From Clavibacter nebraskensis NCPPB 2581 (GTDB taxonomy: Bacteria; Actinomycetota; Actinomycetes; Actinomycetales; Microbacteriaceae), in contig NC_020891.1 in assembly GCF_000355695.1 (NCBI RefSeq), forward strand, positions 2,852,001 through 2,916,000: a stretch of DNA of 64,000 nt, read 5' to 3'. A program made the translations under genes and the position numbers. Within the stretch, counting starts at the first letter, position 1. Each line of letters starts with the position of its first letter. Below are positions 1 through 9,370 of this stretch, piece after piece. The notes under the pieces are model-generated. The model did no database searches, was not told the DNA's origin, and worked only from the letters and a program-made list of their open reading frames with translations.

Positions 1-1
1 G

Positions 2-1279
2 CAGAACTTCGTCTCGGCGGCGGTCGGCATGGCGGTCGCCATCGCGCTCGTCCGCGGCTTCGCCCGCACGCGCAGCGGCACCATCGGCAACATGTGGGTC
101 GACCTGCTGCGCGGATCGCTCCGCCTGCTCCTCCCGCTCTCGCTCGTCACCGCGGTGGTCCTCATCGCGGGCGGCGTGATCCAGAACTTCGCGGGCTTCC
201 AGGACGTGGCGACGCTCGCGGGCGGCTCGCAGACCATCCCGGGCGGGCCGGTGGCCTCGCAGGAGGCCATCAAGATGCTCGGCACGAACGGCGGCGGGTT
301 CTTCAACGCGAACTCGGCCCACCCGTTCGAGGACCCGACCGCGTGGACCAGCGCGTTCCAGGTGCTGCTGATGCTCGTGATCCCGTTCTCGCTCCCCCGC
401 ACCTTCGGGAAGATGGTCGGCGACACCCGCCAGGGCACCGCGATCGCGGCCGTGATGGCGACGATCTTCCTGGTCTCCCTCACCGCCCTCACGCTCTTCG
501 AGCTGAACGGCGCAGGCTCCGCCCCGATGGCGGCCGGCGGCGCGATGGAGGGCAAGGAGCAGCGCTTCGGCATCATCGGCTCGACGCTGTTCGGCACCGC
601 ATCCACGCTCACCTCGACGGGCGCGGTCAACTCGATGCACGACTCGTACACGGCGCTCGGCGGCATGATGCCGATGCTCAACATGATGCTCGGCGAGGTC
701 GCCCCCGGCGGCGTCGGATCCGGCCTCTACGGCATGCTCATCCTCGCCGTGATCTCGGTGTTCGTCGCGGGCCTGCTCGTCGGCCGGACGCCCGAGTACC
801 TCGGCAAGAAGATCGGGCCGCGCGAGATCAAGCTCGCGAGCCTCTACATCCTCATCACGCCGACGCTCGTGCTCGTCGGCACCGCGCTGAGCTTCGCGAT
901 CCCCGCCGTCCGGGAGGACGTCGAGGGCACCTCGATCCTCAACAGCGGGCTGCACGGCCTCTCCGAGGTGGTCTACGCGTTCACCTCGGCGGCCAACAAC
1001 AACGGATCCGCGTTCGCCGGCCTCACCGCCTCGACGCCGTGGTTCAACACGGCGCTCGGCGTCGCGATGCTGCTCGGGCGGTTCCTCCCGATCGTGTTCG
1101 TGCTGGCGCTCGCCGGATCCCTCGCGGCGCAGGACCGCATCCCCACCACCTCGGGGACCCTGCCCACCCACCGGCCGCAGTTCGTCGGCCTCCTCATCGG
1201 GGTGACGGTCATCGTGACCGCTCTCACCTACTTCCCCGTTCTCGCGCTGGGTCCCCTGGCGGAAGGGCTCGCATCATGA
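2..1279 (+). CDS. kdpA: Potassium-transporting ATPase subunit A, 5'-truncated by window edge
   Basis: This is the K+-translocating membrane subunit of the KdpFABC P-type ATPase. About 425 codons are visible, so roughly the first 130 of a normal ~557-residue protein lie outside the window. Pore-loop and filter segments typical of the family are readable, including [32 protein letters not shown] and [10 protein letters not shown], between long hydrophobic helices. The stop codon overlaps the kdpB start (ATGA), so the two genes are translationally coupled. kdpF, if present, would lie upstream and is not visible. Confidence 0.97.
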   Translation, partial: QNFVSAAVGMAVAIALVRGFARTRSGTIGNMWVDLLRGSLRLLLPLSLVTAVVLIAGGVIQNFAGFQDVATLAGGSQTIPGGPVASQEAIKMLGTNGGGFFNANSAHPFEDPTAWTSAFQVLLMLVIPFSLPRTFGKMVGDTRQGTAIAAVMATIFLVSLTALTLFELNGAGSAPMAAGGAMEGKEQRFGIIGSTLFGTASTLTSTGAVNSMHDSYTALGGMMPMLNMMLGEVAPGGVGSGLYGMLILAVISVFVAGLLVGRTPEYLGKKIGPREIKLASLYILITPTLVLVGTALSFAIPAVREDVEGTSILNSGLHGLSEVVYAFTSAANNNGSAFAGLTASTPWFNTALGVAMLLGRFLPIVFVLALAGSLAAQDRIPTTSGTLPTHRPQFVGLLIGVTVIVTALTYFPVLALGPLAEGLAS

Positions 1280-3426
1280 CCGCCATGACCACCCCCGAGG
1301 CGCCGGCCGCTCCGGCTCCCGCGTCGCGCGCCCGGGCCATCGACGCCCGGCAGCTCGCCGAGGCGCTCCCCGGCGCGTTCCGGAAGCTGGATCCGCGCCT
1401 CATGTGGCGGAACCCGGTGATGCTGATCGTCGAGGTCGGCGCCGCGTTCACCACCGTCCTCGCCATCGCCGAGCCCTTCACGGGCGGCGCGGGATCCTCC
1501 GGCGGCAGCGCCGTGCCCGCGACCTTCACGGCCGGCATCGCCCTGTGGCTCTGGCTCACGGTCGTCTTCGCGAACCTCGCGGAGTCGGTGGCCGAGGGCC
1601 GCGGCAAGGCGCAGGCCGACAGCCTCCGCAAGACCCGCACGAGCACGATGGCGCACGTCGTCGCCTCCTACGACCAGGCTCGGGATCCCGGCGCCGAGCG
1701 CGCCGAGCTCCGTGAGGTCTCGAGCGCCGACCTCACGCTCGGTGACACGGTCGTCGTGGTCGCCGGGGAGTTGATCCCGGGCGACGGCGACGTCGTGTGG
1801 GGCATCGCCTCCATCGACGAGTCGGCCATCACGGGCGAGTCCGCGCCCGTGGTCCGCGAGTCCGGCGGCGACCGCAGCGCCGTCACCGGCGGCACGCGGG
1901 TGCTGAGCGACCGGATCGTCGTGCGCATCACCTCGAAGCCCGGCGAGACCTTCGTCGACCGCATGATCGGCCTCGTCGAGGGCGCGTCGCGCCAGCGCAC
2001 GCCGAACGAGATCGCGCTGAACATCCTGCTGGCGAGCCTCACGATCGTCTTCGTGGTCGTGGCGCTCACGCTCAACCCGATCGCCTCCTACTCCGCAGCG
2101 ACCGTGAGCGTGCCCGTGCTGATCGCGCTGCTCGTCTGCCTGATCCCCACCACCATCGGGGCGCTGCTCTCCGCCATCGGCATCGCCGGCATGGACCGGC
2201 TCGTGCAGCGCAACGTGCTCGCGATGTCGGGCCGCGCGGTCGAGGCGGCCGGCGACGTCACCACGCTGCTCCTCGACAAGACCGGCACCATCACCTACGG
2301 CAACCGCCGCGCCAGCGAGCTCGTGGCCGTCGACGGCACGGGCGCCGAGGAGCTCGCCCGTGCCGCGGCCATGTCGTCGCTCGCGGACCCGACGCCGGAG
2401 GGATCCAGCGTCGTCGACCTCGCGGTCGCCCAGGGCCTCGACACCTCGACGCTGCCCCGCGGCGTCGACGTGCCGTTCACCGCGCAGACCCGCATGTCGG
2501 GCGTCGACCTGCCCGACGGCACGGTCGTCCGCAAGGGCGCGTCGTCCGCGGTCATCGCGTGGCTCGAGGAGGGCGGGCGCCCGCTGCCCTCGACGCTGCA
2601 CGCCGAGCTGACCGCGGCCGTCGAGGCCATCTCGAACGGCGGCGGCACCCCGCTCGTCGTCGCGATGAAGGACCCGGCGGGCGCCGGCCGCGTGCTCGGC
2701 GTCGTGCACCTCAAGGACGTCGTGAAGGACGGCCTGAAGGAGCGCTTCGCGGAGCTGCGGGCCATGGGGATCCGCACGGTGATGATCACGGGCGACAACC
2801 CGCTCACCGCCCGCGCCATCGCCGCCGAGGCCGGGGTGGACGACCACCTCGCCGAGGCCACGCCCGAGGACAAGCTCGCGCTCATCCGCAAGGAGCAGGA
2901 GGGCGGCCGCCTGGTCGCCATGACCGGCGACGGCACCAACGACGCGCCCGCGCTCGCGCAGGCCGACGTCGGCGTCGCGATGAACACGGGCACGTCGGCC
3001 GCGAAGGAGGCCGGCAACATGGTCGACCTCGACTCGGACCCGACGAAGCTCATCGACATCGTGCGGATCGGCAAGCAGCTGCTCATCACCCGCGGCGCGC
3101 TCACCACGTTCTCCATCGCGAACGACGTGGCGAAGTACTTCGCGATCATCCCCGCGATGTTCACGGGCGTCTTCCCGCAGCTCGCGGTGATCAACGTGAT
3201 GCAGCTGCACTCGCCGGCGTCCGCGATCCTCTCGGCGATCATCTTCAACGCGCTGATCATCGTGGCGCTCATCCCGCTGGCCCTGAAGGGCGTCGCGTAC
3301 CGGCCCCTCAGCGCCTCCAAGGTGCTCAGCCGGAACCTGCTCGTCTACGGGGTCGGCGGCGTGATCGCGCCGTTCATCGGCATCAAGCTCGTCGACCTCG
3401 TCGTCAGCCTGATCCCCGGCTTCTGA
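1276..3426 (+). CDS. kdpB: Potassium-transporting ATPase subunit B
   Basis: This is the catalytic P-type ATPase subunit of the Kdp pump, 716 residues, close to the usual ~690-720. The phosphorylation motif DKTGTIT (Asp at about residue 334), the actuator motif TGESAPV and the hinge motif [17 protein letters not shown] are all intact, with membrane helices before and after the cytoplasmic domains. The ATG overlaps the kdpA stop. An in-frame extension upstream is only the antisense-free shadow of kdpA, so the ATG at 1276 is preferred. The subunit acts in the cytoplasmic membrane with KdpA and KdpC. Confidence 0.98.
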   Translation: MTAMTTPEAPAAPAPASRARAIDARQLAEALPGAFRKLDPRLMWRNPVMLIVEVGAAFTTVLAIAEPFTGGAGSSGGSAVPATFTAGIALWLWLTVVFANLAESVAEGRGKAQADSLRKTRTSTMAHVVASYDQARDPGAERAELREVSSADLTLGDTVVVVAGELIPGDGDVVWGIASIDESAITGESAPVVRESGGDRSAVTGGTRVLSDRIVVRITSKPGETFVDRMIGLVEGASRQRTPNEIALNILLASLTIVFVVVALTLNPIASYSAATVSVPVLIALLVCLIPTTIGALLSAIGIAGMDRLVQRNVLAMSGRAVEAAGDVTTLLLDKTGTITYGNRRASELVAVDGTGAEELARAAAMSSLADPTPEGSSVVDLAVAQGLDTSTLPRGVDVPFTAQTRMSGVDLPDGTVVRKGASSAVIAWLEEGGRPLPSTLHAELTAAVEAISNGGGTPLVVAMKDPAGAGRVLGVVHLKDVVKDGLKERFAELRAMGIRTVMITGDNPLTARAIAAEAGVDDHLAEATPEDKLALIRKEQEGGRLVAMTGDGTNDAPALAQADVGVAMNTGTSAAKEAGNMVDLDSDPTKLIDIVRIGKQLLITRGALTTFSIANDVAKYFAIIPAMFTGVFPQLAVINVMQLHSPASAILSAIIFNALIIVALIPLALKGVAYRPLSASKVLSRNLLVYGVGGVIAPFIGIKLVDLVVSLIPGF

Positions 3427-3462
3427 TCCCCTCTTCACCGAACAGCAGATAGAAGGAAGCGC

Positions 3463-4071
3463 ATGTCCTCCCCCCGCCAGTCCCTCCGCACCGCCGGCGT
3501 CGCCGTCCGCGCGATGGCCGTCCTCACCGTCGTCCTCGGCGTCGGCTACACGGCCGTCGTCACGGGCATCGGCCAGCTCGCGCTCCCCGCGCAGGCGGAC
3601 GGCTCGCTCGTCTCCGCCGACGGGCAGGTCGTCGGCTCGTCGCTGATCGGCCAGTCCTTCCAGGACTCCGACGGCGCCGCCCTCCCGGAGTGGTTCCAGT
3701 CCCGGCCCTCGGCCGCGGGCGACGGCTACGACGCGTCCGCGTCCAGCGGCAGCAACCTCGGCCCCGAGAACGACGACCTGGTCTCCTCCATCGAGGACCG
3801 CAAGGCCGCCATCGCGGAGTCCGACGGCGTGGATCCCGCCACCATCCCGGCCGATGCGCTCACCGCATCCGCGTCGGGGCTCGATCCTCACATCAGCCCG
3901 GAATACGCTCGGGAGCAGGTGGCGCGCGTCGCCGAGGCCCGGGGCATCCCCGAGCAGCAGGTCGAGCGCCTCGTCGACGAGCACGTGCAGGGCCGCGACC
4001 TCGGCTACCTCGGGGAGCCGACCGTGAACGTGCTCGAGCTGAACATCGCGCTCGCCGGCCTCGGCGGCTGA
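3463..4071 (+). CDS. kdpC: Potassium-transporting ATPase subunit C
   Basis: KdpC is the accessory subunit that raises the ATP affinity of KdpB. This protein has 202 residues, with one N-terminal membrane segment at about 15-35 followed by an extracytoplasmic domain. Family motifs include the GSSLIGQSF stretch and the C-terminal half with LDPHISPEYAREQVARV and GRDLGYLGEPTVNVLELN. A Shine-Dalgarno AGAAGGAAG precedes the ATG by a few bases. It lies 36 bases after kdpB and 33 before kdpD, in one operon. Confidence 0.97.
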   Translation: MSSPRQSLRTAGVAVRAMAVLTVVLGVGYTAVVTGIGQLALPAQADGSLVSADGQVVGSSLIGQSFQDSDGAALPEWFQSRPSAAGDGYDASASSGSNLGPENDDLVSSIEDRKAAIAESDGVDPATIPADALTASASGLDPHISPEYAREQVARVAEARGIPEQQVERLVDEHVQGRDLGYLGEPTVNVLELNIALAGLGG

Positions 4072-4104
4072 CGCCCGCACCACGCGGGCAAGGAAGAGAA
4101 CACC

Positions 4105-6651
4105 ATGAAGCGCGGTCGACTGCGGGTGCTGCTGGGAGCGGCACCGGGCGTGGGCAAGACCTACGCGATGCTCGAGGAGGGCAAGCGGCTGCGCGACGAG
4201 GGCGCCGACGTGGTGGTCGCGGTCGTGGAGACCCACGGCCGCGCCGCCACGGCCGCGATGCTCGAGGGGCTGGAGATCCTGCCGCGGCGCGAGGTCTCGC
4301 ACCGCGGCGTGGAGATCACCGACCTCGACGTGGACGCGGTCATCGCCCGCCGGCCCACCATCGCGCTGGTCGACGAGCTCGCCCACACGAACGCACCGGG
4401 CGGCCGATCCGAGAAGCGCTGGCAGGACGTGGACCTCATCCGCGACGCCGGCATCGACGTGATCTCCACCGTCAACATCCAGCACATCGCCTCGCTCAAC
4501 GACGTGGTCGAGAAGATCACCGGGGTGCCGCAGCGCGAGACGATCCCCGACCGCGTGCTCCGCGAGGCGCACCAGATCGAGGTCATCGACCTGGCGCCCG
4601 AGGCCCTGCGCGACCGGCTCGCCGGCGGACGCGTGTACCCGGCCGAGCGGATCGACGCGGCCCTCTCCCACTACTTCCGGCTCGGCAACCTCACCGCCCT
4701 CCGCGAGCTCGCGCTCCTCTGGCTCGCCGACGAGGTCGACACGGCGCTCGCCGCCTACCGCGACGAGAAGGGGATCGACGCCCGGTGGGAGGCCCGCGAG
4801 CGCGTGGTCGTGGCGCTCACCGGCGGCCCTGAGGGCGAGACGCTGCTCCGCCGCGGCGCCCGCATCGCCGCCCGCTCGGCCGGCGGCGAGCTGATGGCCG
4901 TCCACGTCTCCAGCCAGGACGGCCTCCGCTCCGGCAGCCCCGAGGCGCTCGCCAGCCAGCGCGCGCTCGTCGACTCGCTCGGCGGCAGCTACCACCAGGT
5001 CGTCGGCGACGACATCCCGCGCGCGCTCGTCGAGTTCGCCCGCGCCTCCAACGCCACGCAGCTCGTGCTCGGCGTCAGCCGCCGGAGCCGCCTGGCCGCC
5101 GCGGCGACCGGGCCCGGCATCGGCGCCACGGTGATCCGCGAGTCCGGCGACATCGACGTGCACATCGTCACGCACGCGGCCGCGGGCGGGCGGTTCCGGC
5201 TGCCGCGCATCCGGGGCGGCGCGCTCAGCATGCGGCGCCGGATCCTCGGCGGGCTGCTCGCGCTCGGCGGCGGCCCCCTGCTCACCTGGCTGCTCTCCGC
5301 CACGCGCTCGGACGACTCCATCACGAGCGACGTGCTCTCGTACCAGCTGCTCGTGGTGCTCGTCGCGCTCGTCGGCGGGATCTGGCCGGCCTTGTTCGCG
5401 GCCGTGCTCTCCGGGTTCACGCTCGACTACTTCTTCATCGACCCGCTCTACACGATCACCGTCGACGAGCCGCTGCACATGCTCGCGCTCATCCTCTACG
5501 TGGTCATCGCGCTGCTCGTCAGCTGGATCGTCGACCAGGCCGCCCGCCGCACCCGCCTCGCCCGCCGCGCGGTCGCCGAGGCCGAGCTGCTGGCGACCGT
5601 GTCGGGATCCGTGCTCCGCGGCGAGGGCGCCGTGCACGCGCTCGTGAGCCGCACCCGCGAGGCGTTCGGCCTGCAGGGCGTGAAGCTCACGGATCGCGAC
5701 GAGACCATCGCGTGGGACGGCGTCGTCACCGGCGCCGCCGCGACCGACGTGCCCGTGGGATCCCGCGGCGTGCTCACCCTCTACGGCGACGACCTCGAGG
5801 CGTCCGGCCGCCGGCTGCTCCGGGTCATCGCCGCGCAGCTCGACGCCGCGCTCGAGCACCGCGACCTCTCCGACACCGCCCGCGAGGTCGGCCCGCTCGC
5901 CCAGACCGACCGCGTGCGCACGGCCCTCCTCTCGGCCGTCAGCCACGATCTGCGCCGCCCGCTGAGCGCCGCGACCGCCGCCGTCTCCGCGCTCCGCTCC
6001 CCCGGCATGACCTGGGCCGACGGCGACCGCGAGGAGCTGCTCGCGACCGCCGAGGAGAGCCTCGGCACGCTCGCCGACCTCGTCACCGACCTCCTCGACG
6101 TCAGCCGCGTGCAGGCCGGCGTGCTCGGCGTGCGGCTCATGGACGTCGACCTCGACGACGTCGTGCTCGCGGCCCTCGACGAGCTCGACCTCGGCCCCGC
6201 CGACGCCGTGCTCGACCTCGCGCCCGACCTGCCCGGCGCGGTCGCGGATCCGGGCCTCCTCCAGCGCGTCGTCGTCAACCTGCTGAGCAACGCCGTGCGG
6301 CACGCGCCCGACGGCGTGCCCGTGCGCCTCAGCACGAGCGCGTTCGCCGAGTCCGTCGAGATCCGCGTGGTGGACCACGGCCCCGGCGTCGCCCCCGAGC
6401 GCCGCGACGACATGTTCGTGCCGTTCCAGCGCCTCGGCGACACCGACAACGCGTCCGGCCTCGGCCTCGGGCTCGCGCTCTCGAAGGGCTTCACCGAGGG
6501 GATGGGCGGCACGCTCACCGCCGAGGACACCCCGGGCGGCGGCCTCACGATGGTGGTCGCGCTGCCCGTGTGCCGGGCGGGCGCCGAGCCCGTCGCGGAT
6601 CAGCCGCCTCCCGCCGACCTCCCCACGACCGCCTCGGAGGTGTCCGCATGA
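4105..6651 (+). CDS. kdpD: Osmosensitive K+ channel histidine kinase
   Basis: KdpD is the membrane sensor kinase that, with KdpE, controls kdp expression in response to K+ limitation or osmotic stress. At 848 residues it is near full length for the family. The N-terminal KdpD domain carries a Walker A (GAAPGVGKT, residues 11-19) and VDELAHTN. A universal-stress-like domain follows, then a cluster of membrane helices around 390-480, a GAF-like stretch, and a histidine kinase core with the phospho-acceptor His at about 614 (SAVSHDLRRPLSA), an N box (VVNLLSNAVRHAP) and G boxes (HGPGV, SGLGLGLAL). A Shine-Dalgarno AAGGAAG precedes the start. Its stop overlaps the kdpE start. Confidence 0.97.
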   Translation: MKRGRLRVLLGAAPGVGKTYAMLEEGKRLRDEGADVVVAVVETHGRAATAAMLEGLEILPRREVSHRGVEITDLDVDAVIARRPTIALVDELAHTNAPGGRSEKRWQDVDLIRDAGIDVISTVNIQHIASLNDVVEKITGVPQRETIPDRVLREAHQIEVIDLAPEALRDRLAGGRVYPAERIDAALSHYFRLGNLTALRELALLWLADEVDTALAAYRDEKGIDARWEARERVVVALTGGPEGETLLRRGARIAARSAGGELMAVHVSSQDGLRSGSPEALASQRALVDSLGGSYHQVVGDDIPRALVEFARASNATQLVLGVSRRSRLAAAATGPGIGATVIRESGDIDVHIVTHAAAGGRFRLPRIRGGALSMRRRILGGLLALGGGPLLTWLLSATRSDDSITSDVLSYQLLVVLVALVGGIWPALFAAVLSGFTLDYFFIDPLYTITVDEPLHMLALILYVVIALLVSWIVDQAARRTRLARRAVAEAELLATVSGSVLRGEGAVHALVSRTREAFGLQGVKLTDRDETIAWDGVVTGAAATDVPVGSRGVLTLYGDDLEASGRRLLRVIAAQLDAALEHRDLSDTAREVGPLAQTDRVRTALLSAVSHDLRRPLSAATAAVSALRSPGMTWADGDREELLATAEESLGTLADLVTDLLDVSRVQAGVLGVRLMDVDLDDVVLAALDELDLGPADAVLDLAPDLPGAVADPGLLQRVVVNLLSNAVRHAPDGVPVRLSTSAFAESVEIRVVDHGPGVAPERRDDMFVPFQRLGDTDNASGLGLGLALSKGFTEGMGGTLTAEDTPGGGLTMVVALPVCRAGAEPVADQPPPADLPTTASEVSA

Positions 6652-7352
6652 AGATCCTCATCGCCGACGACGACCAGCAGATCCTGCGCGCCCTCCGCAT
6701 CACCCTCACGAGCCTCGGCTACGACATCGTCACCGCGGAGGACGGCGCGGCCGCCATCCGCGCGGCCGTCGCCGAGAAGCCCGACCTCTACATGATCGAC
6801 CTCGGCATGCCGCGGCTCGACGGCGTCGAGGTGATCCAGGCGCTCCGGCTCTGGTCGACCGCGCCGATCCTCGTGGTCTCCGGCCGCTCGGGCGCGGCCG
6901 ACAAGGTCGAGGCGCTCGACGCGGGCGCCGACGACTACGTGACCAAGCCGTTCTCCATCGACGAGCTGCTCGCCCGGATCCGCGCCCTCGGCCGCCGCGC
7001 CGCCGCCGACGAGGACCGCTCGGCCACCGTCTCCTTCGCCGACGTGACGGTCGACCTCGCCGCCCGCGTCGTCACGCGTGGCGACCAGCGCGTGCGCCTC
7101 ACCCCCACCGAGTGGCAGGTGCTCGAGCTGCTCGTGCGGAACCCCGACCGGCTCGTCTCCCGCCAGACGCTCCTCACCGAGATCTGGGGCCCGACCCACG
7201 TGAACGACAGCGGCTACCTCCGCCTCTACGTGGCGCAGCTGCGCAAGAAGCTCGAGCCGGATCCGTCCCACCCGCGGCACCTGCTCACCGACCCCGGGAT
7301 GGGGTACCGATTCGTGCCGGCGGGGGCGGGGCGGGCGCCGGAGGACGCATAG
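6648..7352 (+). CDS. kdpE: KDP operon response regulator
   Basis: This is an OmpR/PhoB-family response regulator of 234 residues. The receiver domain has the acidic cluster DDD near residues 7-9, the phospho-acceptor Asp51 (MIDLGMPRLDG) and the conserved Lys (VTKPF). A C-terminal winged helix follows (LTPTEWQVLELLVRNP, then GYLRLYVAQLRKKLEPD). The ATG overlaps the kdpD stop, so kinase and regulator are co-translated. By family it activates kdpFABC transcription. The longer open frame upstream is an out-of-frame shadow of kdpD. Confidence 0.97.
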   Translation: MKILIADDDQQILRALRITLTSLGYDIVTAEDGAAAIRAAVAEKPDLYMIDLGMPRLDGVEVIQALRLWSTAPILVVSGRSGAADKVEALDAGADDYVTKPFSIDELLARIRALGRRAAADEDRSATVSFADVTVDLAARVVTRGDQRVRLTPTEWQVLELLVRNPDRLVSRQTLLTEIWGPTHVNDSGYLRLYVAQLRKKLEPDPSHPRHLLTDPGMGYRFVPAGAGRAPEDA

Positions 7353-7385
7353 CGCGCGGCCAGCCGGCACCCGGATCCACGAGCG

Positions 7386-7391
7386 TAGGCT
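7386..7391 (+). promoter_or_regulatory. -10 box of leaderless SGNH hydrolase transcript
   Basis: TAGGCT ends 6 nt before the second of two GTG codons (7398) and only 3 nt before the first (7395). The usual spacing favours 7398 as the start. No Shine-Dalgarno is visible. Confidence 0.55.
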
Positions 7392-7397
7392 CCCGTG

Positions 7398-8174
7398 GTG
7401 CCCCAGAGATCCACCCGCTCCGCCCGTCCCGCCGCCCTCCTCGCCTCCGCCGCCGCCGCGCTCGGCGGCCTCGCCGCCGCCGCCCTCGTGGTGCCGCGCC
7501 GGTTCGAGGCCGGTCGCCGCGAGCGGGCCGCCGTCCTCAACGAGACGCTGCCCGTGAACTCCGCCTGGTGGCGCGAGCACGCGCAGCTCGAGGGCGACCT
7601 CCTCTACGTGGCGCTCGGCGACTCGACCGCGCAGGGCATCGGCGCGAGCCGGCCCGTCAACGGGTACGTCGGGATCCTCGCCGACCGGATCCGCGCCCTC
7701 AGCGGCCGCTCGGTCCGCACCGTCAACCTCAGCGTCTCGGGCGCCCGCGTGTCCGACCTGGTGGAGTACCAGCTCCCCCGCCTCGCGAAGCTGCAGCCGG
7801 ATGTGGTGACCCTCGCGATCGGCGCCAACGACATCGCCGCGTTCGAGCCGGTCGCGTTCGAGGACGCCCTCGGCCGGATCCTCGACGCCGTCCCGCCGAC
7901 CACCGTCGTCGCCGACCTGCCGTGCTTCCACTTCCCGACGAGCGAGCGCAAGGTGCGGGTCGCCAACGAGATCGTCCGCCGCCTCGCCACCGACCGCGGC
8001 CTCCGCCTCGCGCCTCTGCACCGCATCACGCGCCGCCAGACCGCCGTGCTCGCGATCACCCAGGCCGCCGGCGACCTCTTCCACCCGAACGACCGCGGCT
8101 ACCGCGTCTGGGCGAGCGCGTTCCTGCCGTTCCTCCCGGCGACGGTGCGGGCGCTGGAGGTCTCGGGGCGCTGA
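7398..8174 (+). CDS. SGNH/GDSL-type hydrolase
   Basis: This is a 258-residue serine hydrolase of the SGNH fold (esterase or lipase-like; substrate not predictable). The nucleophile motif is VALGDSTAQGIG, the Asn block is AIGANDIAAF and the C-terminal Asp/His pair is DLFHPNDRG, so all catalytic elements are present. An Ala-rich hydrophobic N-terminal segment (residues 8-35) could be a signal anchor or signal peptide, placing the enzyme outside the membrane. The gene has its own leaderless promoter and is transcribed away from kdpE after a short gap, so it is probably not part of the kdp operon. Confidence 0.85.
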   Translation: MPQRSTRSARPAALLASAAAALGGLAAAALVVPRRFEAGRRERAAVLNETLPVNSAWWREHAQLEGDLLYVALGDSTAQGIGASRPVNGYVGILADRIRALSGRSVRTVNLSVSGARVSDLVEYQLPRLAKLQPDVVTLAIGANDIAAFEPVAFEDALGRILDAVPPTTVVADLPCFHFPTSERKVRVANEIVRRLATDRGLRLAPLHRITRRQTAVLAITQAAGDLFHPNDRGYRVWASAFLPFLPATVRALEVSGR

Positions 8175-8221
8175 CGCGCTCGCGTCCGGGCTGGCGTCCC
8201 GGGCGGGCGCGGCGCGGTCGA

Positions 8222-8227
8222 TAGGGT
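8222..8227 (+). promoter_or_regulatory. -10 box before RDD protein gene
   Basis: TAGGGT lies 7 nt before the ATG at 8235. No ribosome-binding site is visible in the short spacer. Confidence 0.5.
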
Positions 8228-8234
8228 CGCGACC

Positions 8235-8798
8235 ATGACCCGGCACCCCGGCGACCGCGTCCTCGCCGTCCTCATCGACTGGCTCTTCATGTGCGTGTGG
8301 TTCGCGCTGATCGCGGCCGTCGCGCTGCCCCTGTTCGTCGTCGGTGCCAGCGCATCGCTCCCGCCCGTCGCGCAGAACGCGCTGGCCGCGTTGGTGACGG
8401 TGGTGCCGATCACGATCGCACTGGCCGTGCTGGAGTCCGGGCCGCGCCAGGCGACCCCCGGCAAGCGCGCGCGGCGGCTGGTCGTGCAGGATGCGCGCAC
8501 CGGCGACGCGCTCCCCTTCCGCCGCGCGCTCCTCCGCAACGCCCTGAAGATCGCGCCGCCCTGGATCGTCGGGCACGCGGCCGTGTACGCGATCGTCGGC
8601 GCGAGCGGCGCGGTCGTGGGCGCGAACGGCGCAGCCAGCGGTACGCGCGCCTCCGTCCCGCCCGGTGTGGAGGCCCTCACGGCTGTCGCCTACGTGCTCC
8701 CGGCCGTGTGGCTCGTGACGCTCCTCCTCGGCTCGGGTCGCACACCGTACGACAGGATCGCGGGGGCGGTCGTCGCCCGAGCGGCCCCTCGCGTCTGA
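8235..8798 (+). CDS. RDD-family membrane protein
   Basis: This is a 187-residue integral membrane protein of the RDD family. The first helix has the family's Arg and Asp in GDRVLAVLIDWLFM. Further helices lie at about 35-75 and 100-185, and a cytoplasmic loop contains the family-like TPGKRARRLVVQDARTG. The molecular role of most RDD proteins is unknown; some have been linked to ion or osmolyte movement. There is no operon partner beyond the small membrane gene that follows, which has its own promoter. Confidence 0.82.
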   Translation: MTRHPGDRVLAVLIDWLFMCVWFALIAAVALPLFVVGASASLPPVAQNALAALVTVVPITIALAVLESGPRQATPGKRARRLVVQDARTGDALPFRRALLRNALKIAPPWIVGHAAVYAIVGASGAVVGANGAASGTRASVPPGVEALTAVAYVLPAVWLVTLLLGSGRTPYDRIAGAVVARAAPRV

Positions 8799-8812
8799 CC
8801 GGACCCCGTCCG

Positions 8813-8818
8813 TAGGGT
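8813..8818 (+). promoter_or_regulatory. -10 box before duplicated membrane protein gene
   Basis: TAGGGT sits 6 nt before the ATG at 8825, just past the RDD gene stop. Confidence 0.5.
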
Positions 8819-8824
8819 GAATCC

Positions 8825-9184
8825 ATGGCCGACGAGACCCCCGACGCCCGCCCCACCGGCACGCTCTGGCTGGTGATCGGGCTCGTCTCGGGCGCACTGC
8901 TCGTCACCGGCGCAGGACTCTCGCCCTGGATCTCCGCGGCCGTCTTCGCCATGTCCGTCTTCATGTACGTGCGCGTCCGCGGCCGGGACCGGGCCCTCGC
9001 GCCCCCGCCGACCGGCACGCTGTGGTTCATGGTCGCGCTGGTTATCGGCGCCCTGCTCGTGACGGGCCGCTTCGAGCCGCCGTGGGTCGGCGCCGCGGCG
9101 CTCGCGGCCGCCGTGCTCCTCTACATCCGGGCGATGATCCGCCTCACGGCCCGCCGCGCATCGGACACGATGCGCGGCGATTGA
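8825..9184 (+). CDS. Small four-helix membrane protein with internal duplication
   Basis: This is a 119-residue hydrophobic protein of unknown function. It is two copies of one unit: residues ~12-50 begin PTGTLWLVIGLVSGALLVTG and residues ~60-100 begin PTGTLWFMVALVIGALLVTG. Each copy is followed by a Pro-Trp turn, a second Ala/Val-rich helix and a basic end. The predicted topology is four helices with basic loops. Its GC-rich codon use matches its neighbours, and it marks the edge of resident sequence before the AT-rich patch that follows. Confidence 0.75.
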   Translation: MADETPDARPTGTLWLVIGLVSGALLVTGAGLSPWISAAVFAMSVFMYVRVRGRDRALAPPPTGTLWFMVALVIGALLVTGRFEPPWVGAAALAAAVLLYIRAMIRLTARRASDTMRGD

Positions 9185-9370
9185 TTGAGCGCGCCTGCGG
9201 ACGCACCGCCCCAGCTCGATGCATCCGTGGTATTCATTGGACCGTCGTAGCAGATACACAAATGGCATATATCGGAAAGGTAGGACAGTTCAAACTTGGC
9301 GCTCACTGGTCATCAATGAGAATGGTGCTCATCGTCGCATTTTTGAGCATCACGTATAGGCCAGAAGACC
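9185..9370. other. Start of AT-rich insert, no convincing gene
   Basis: Base composition falls sharply after about 9,220. Short open frames exist on both strands, but none has a Shine-Dalgarno or leaderless -10 box, and none resembles a known protein. The segment is the 3' flank of the orphan gene that follows. Confidence 0.5.

Noticed and set aside
1228-6378. A 1,716-codon open frame on the minus strand antisense to kdpB-kdpD
   Set aside because: It is His/Arg/Gly/Ala-rich with no recognisable domain, lies antisense to intact kdp genes and is a product of high GC content at codon third positions.
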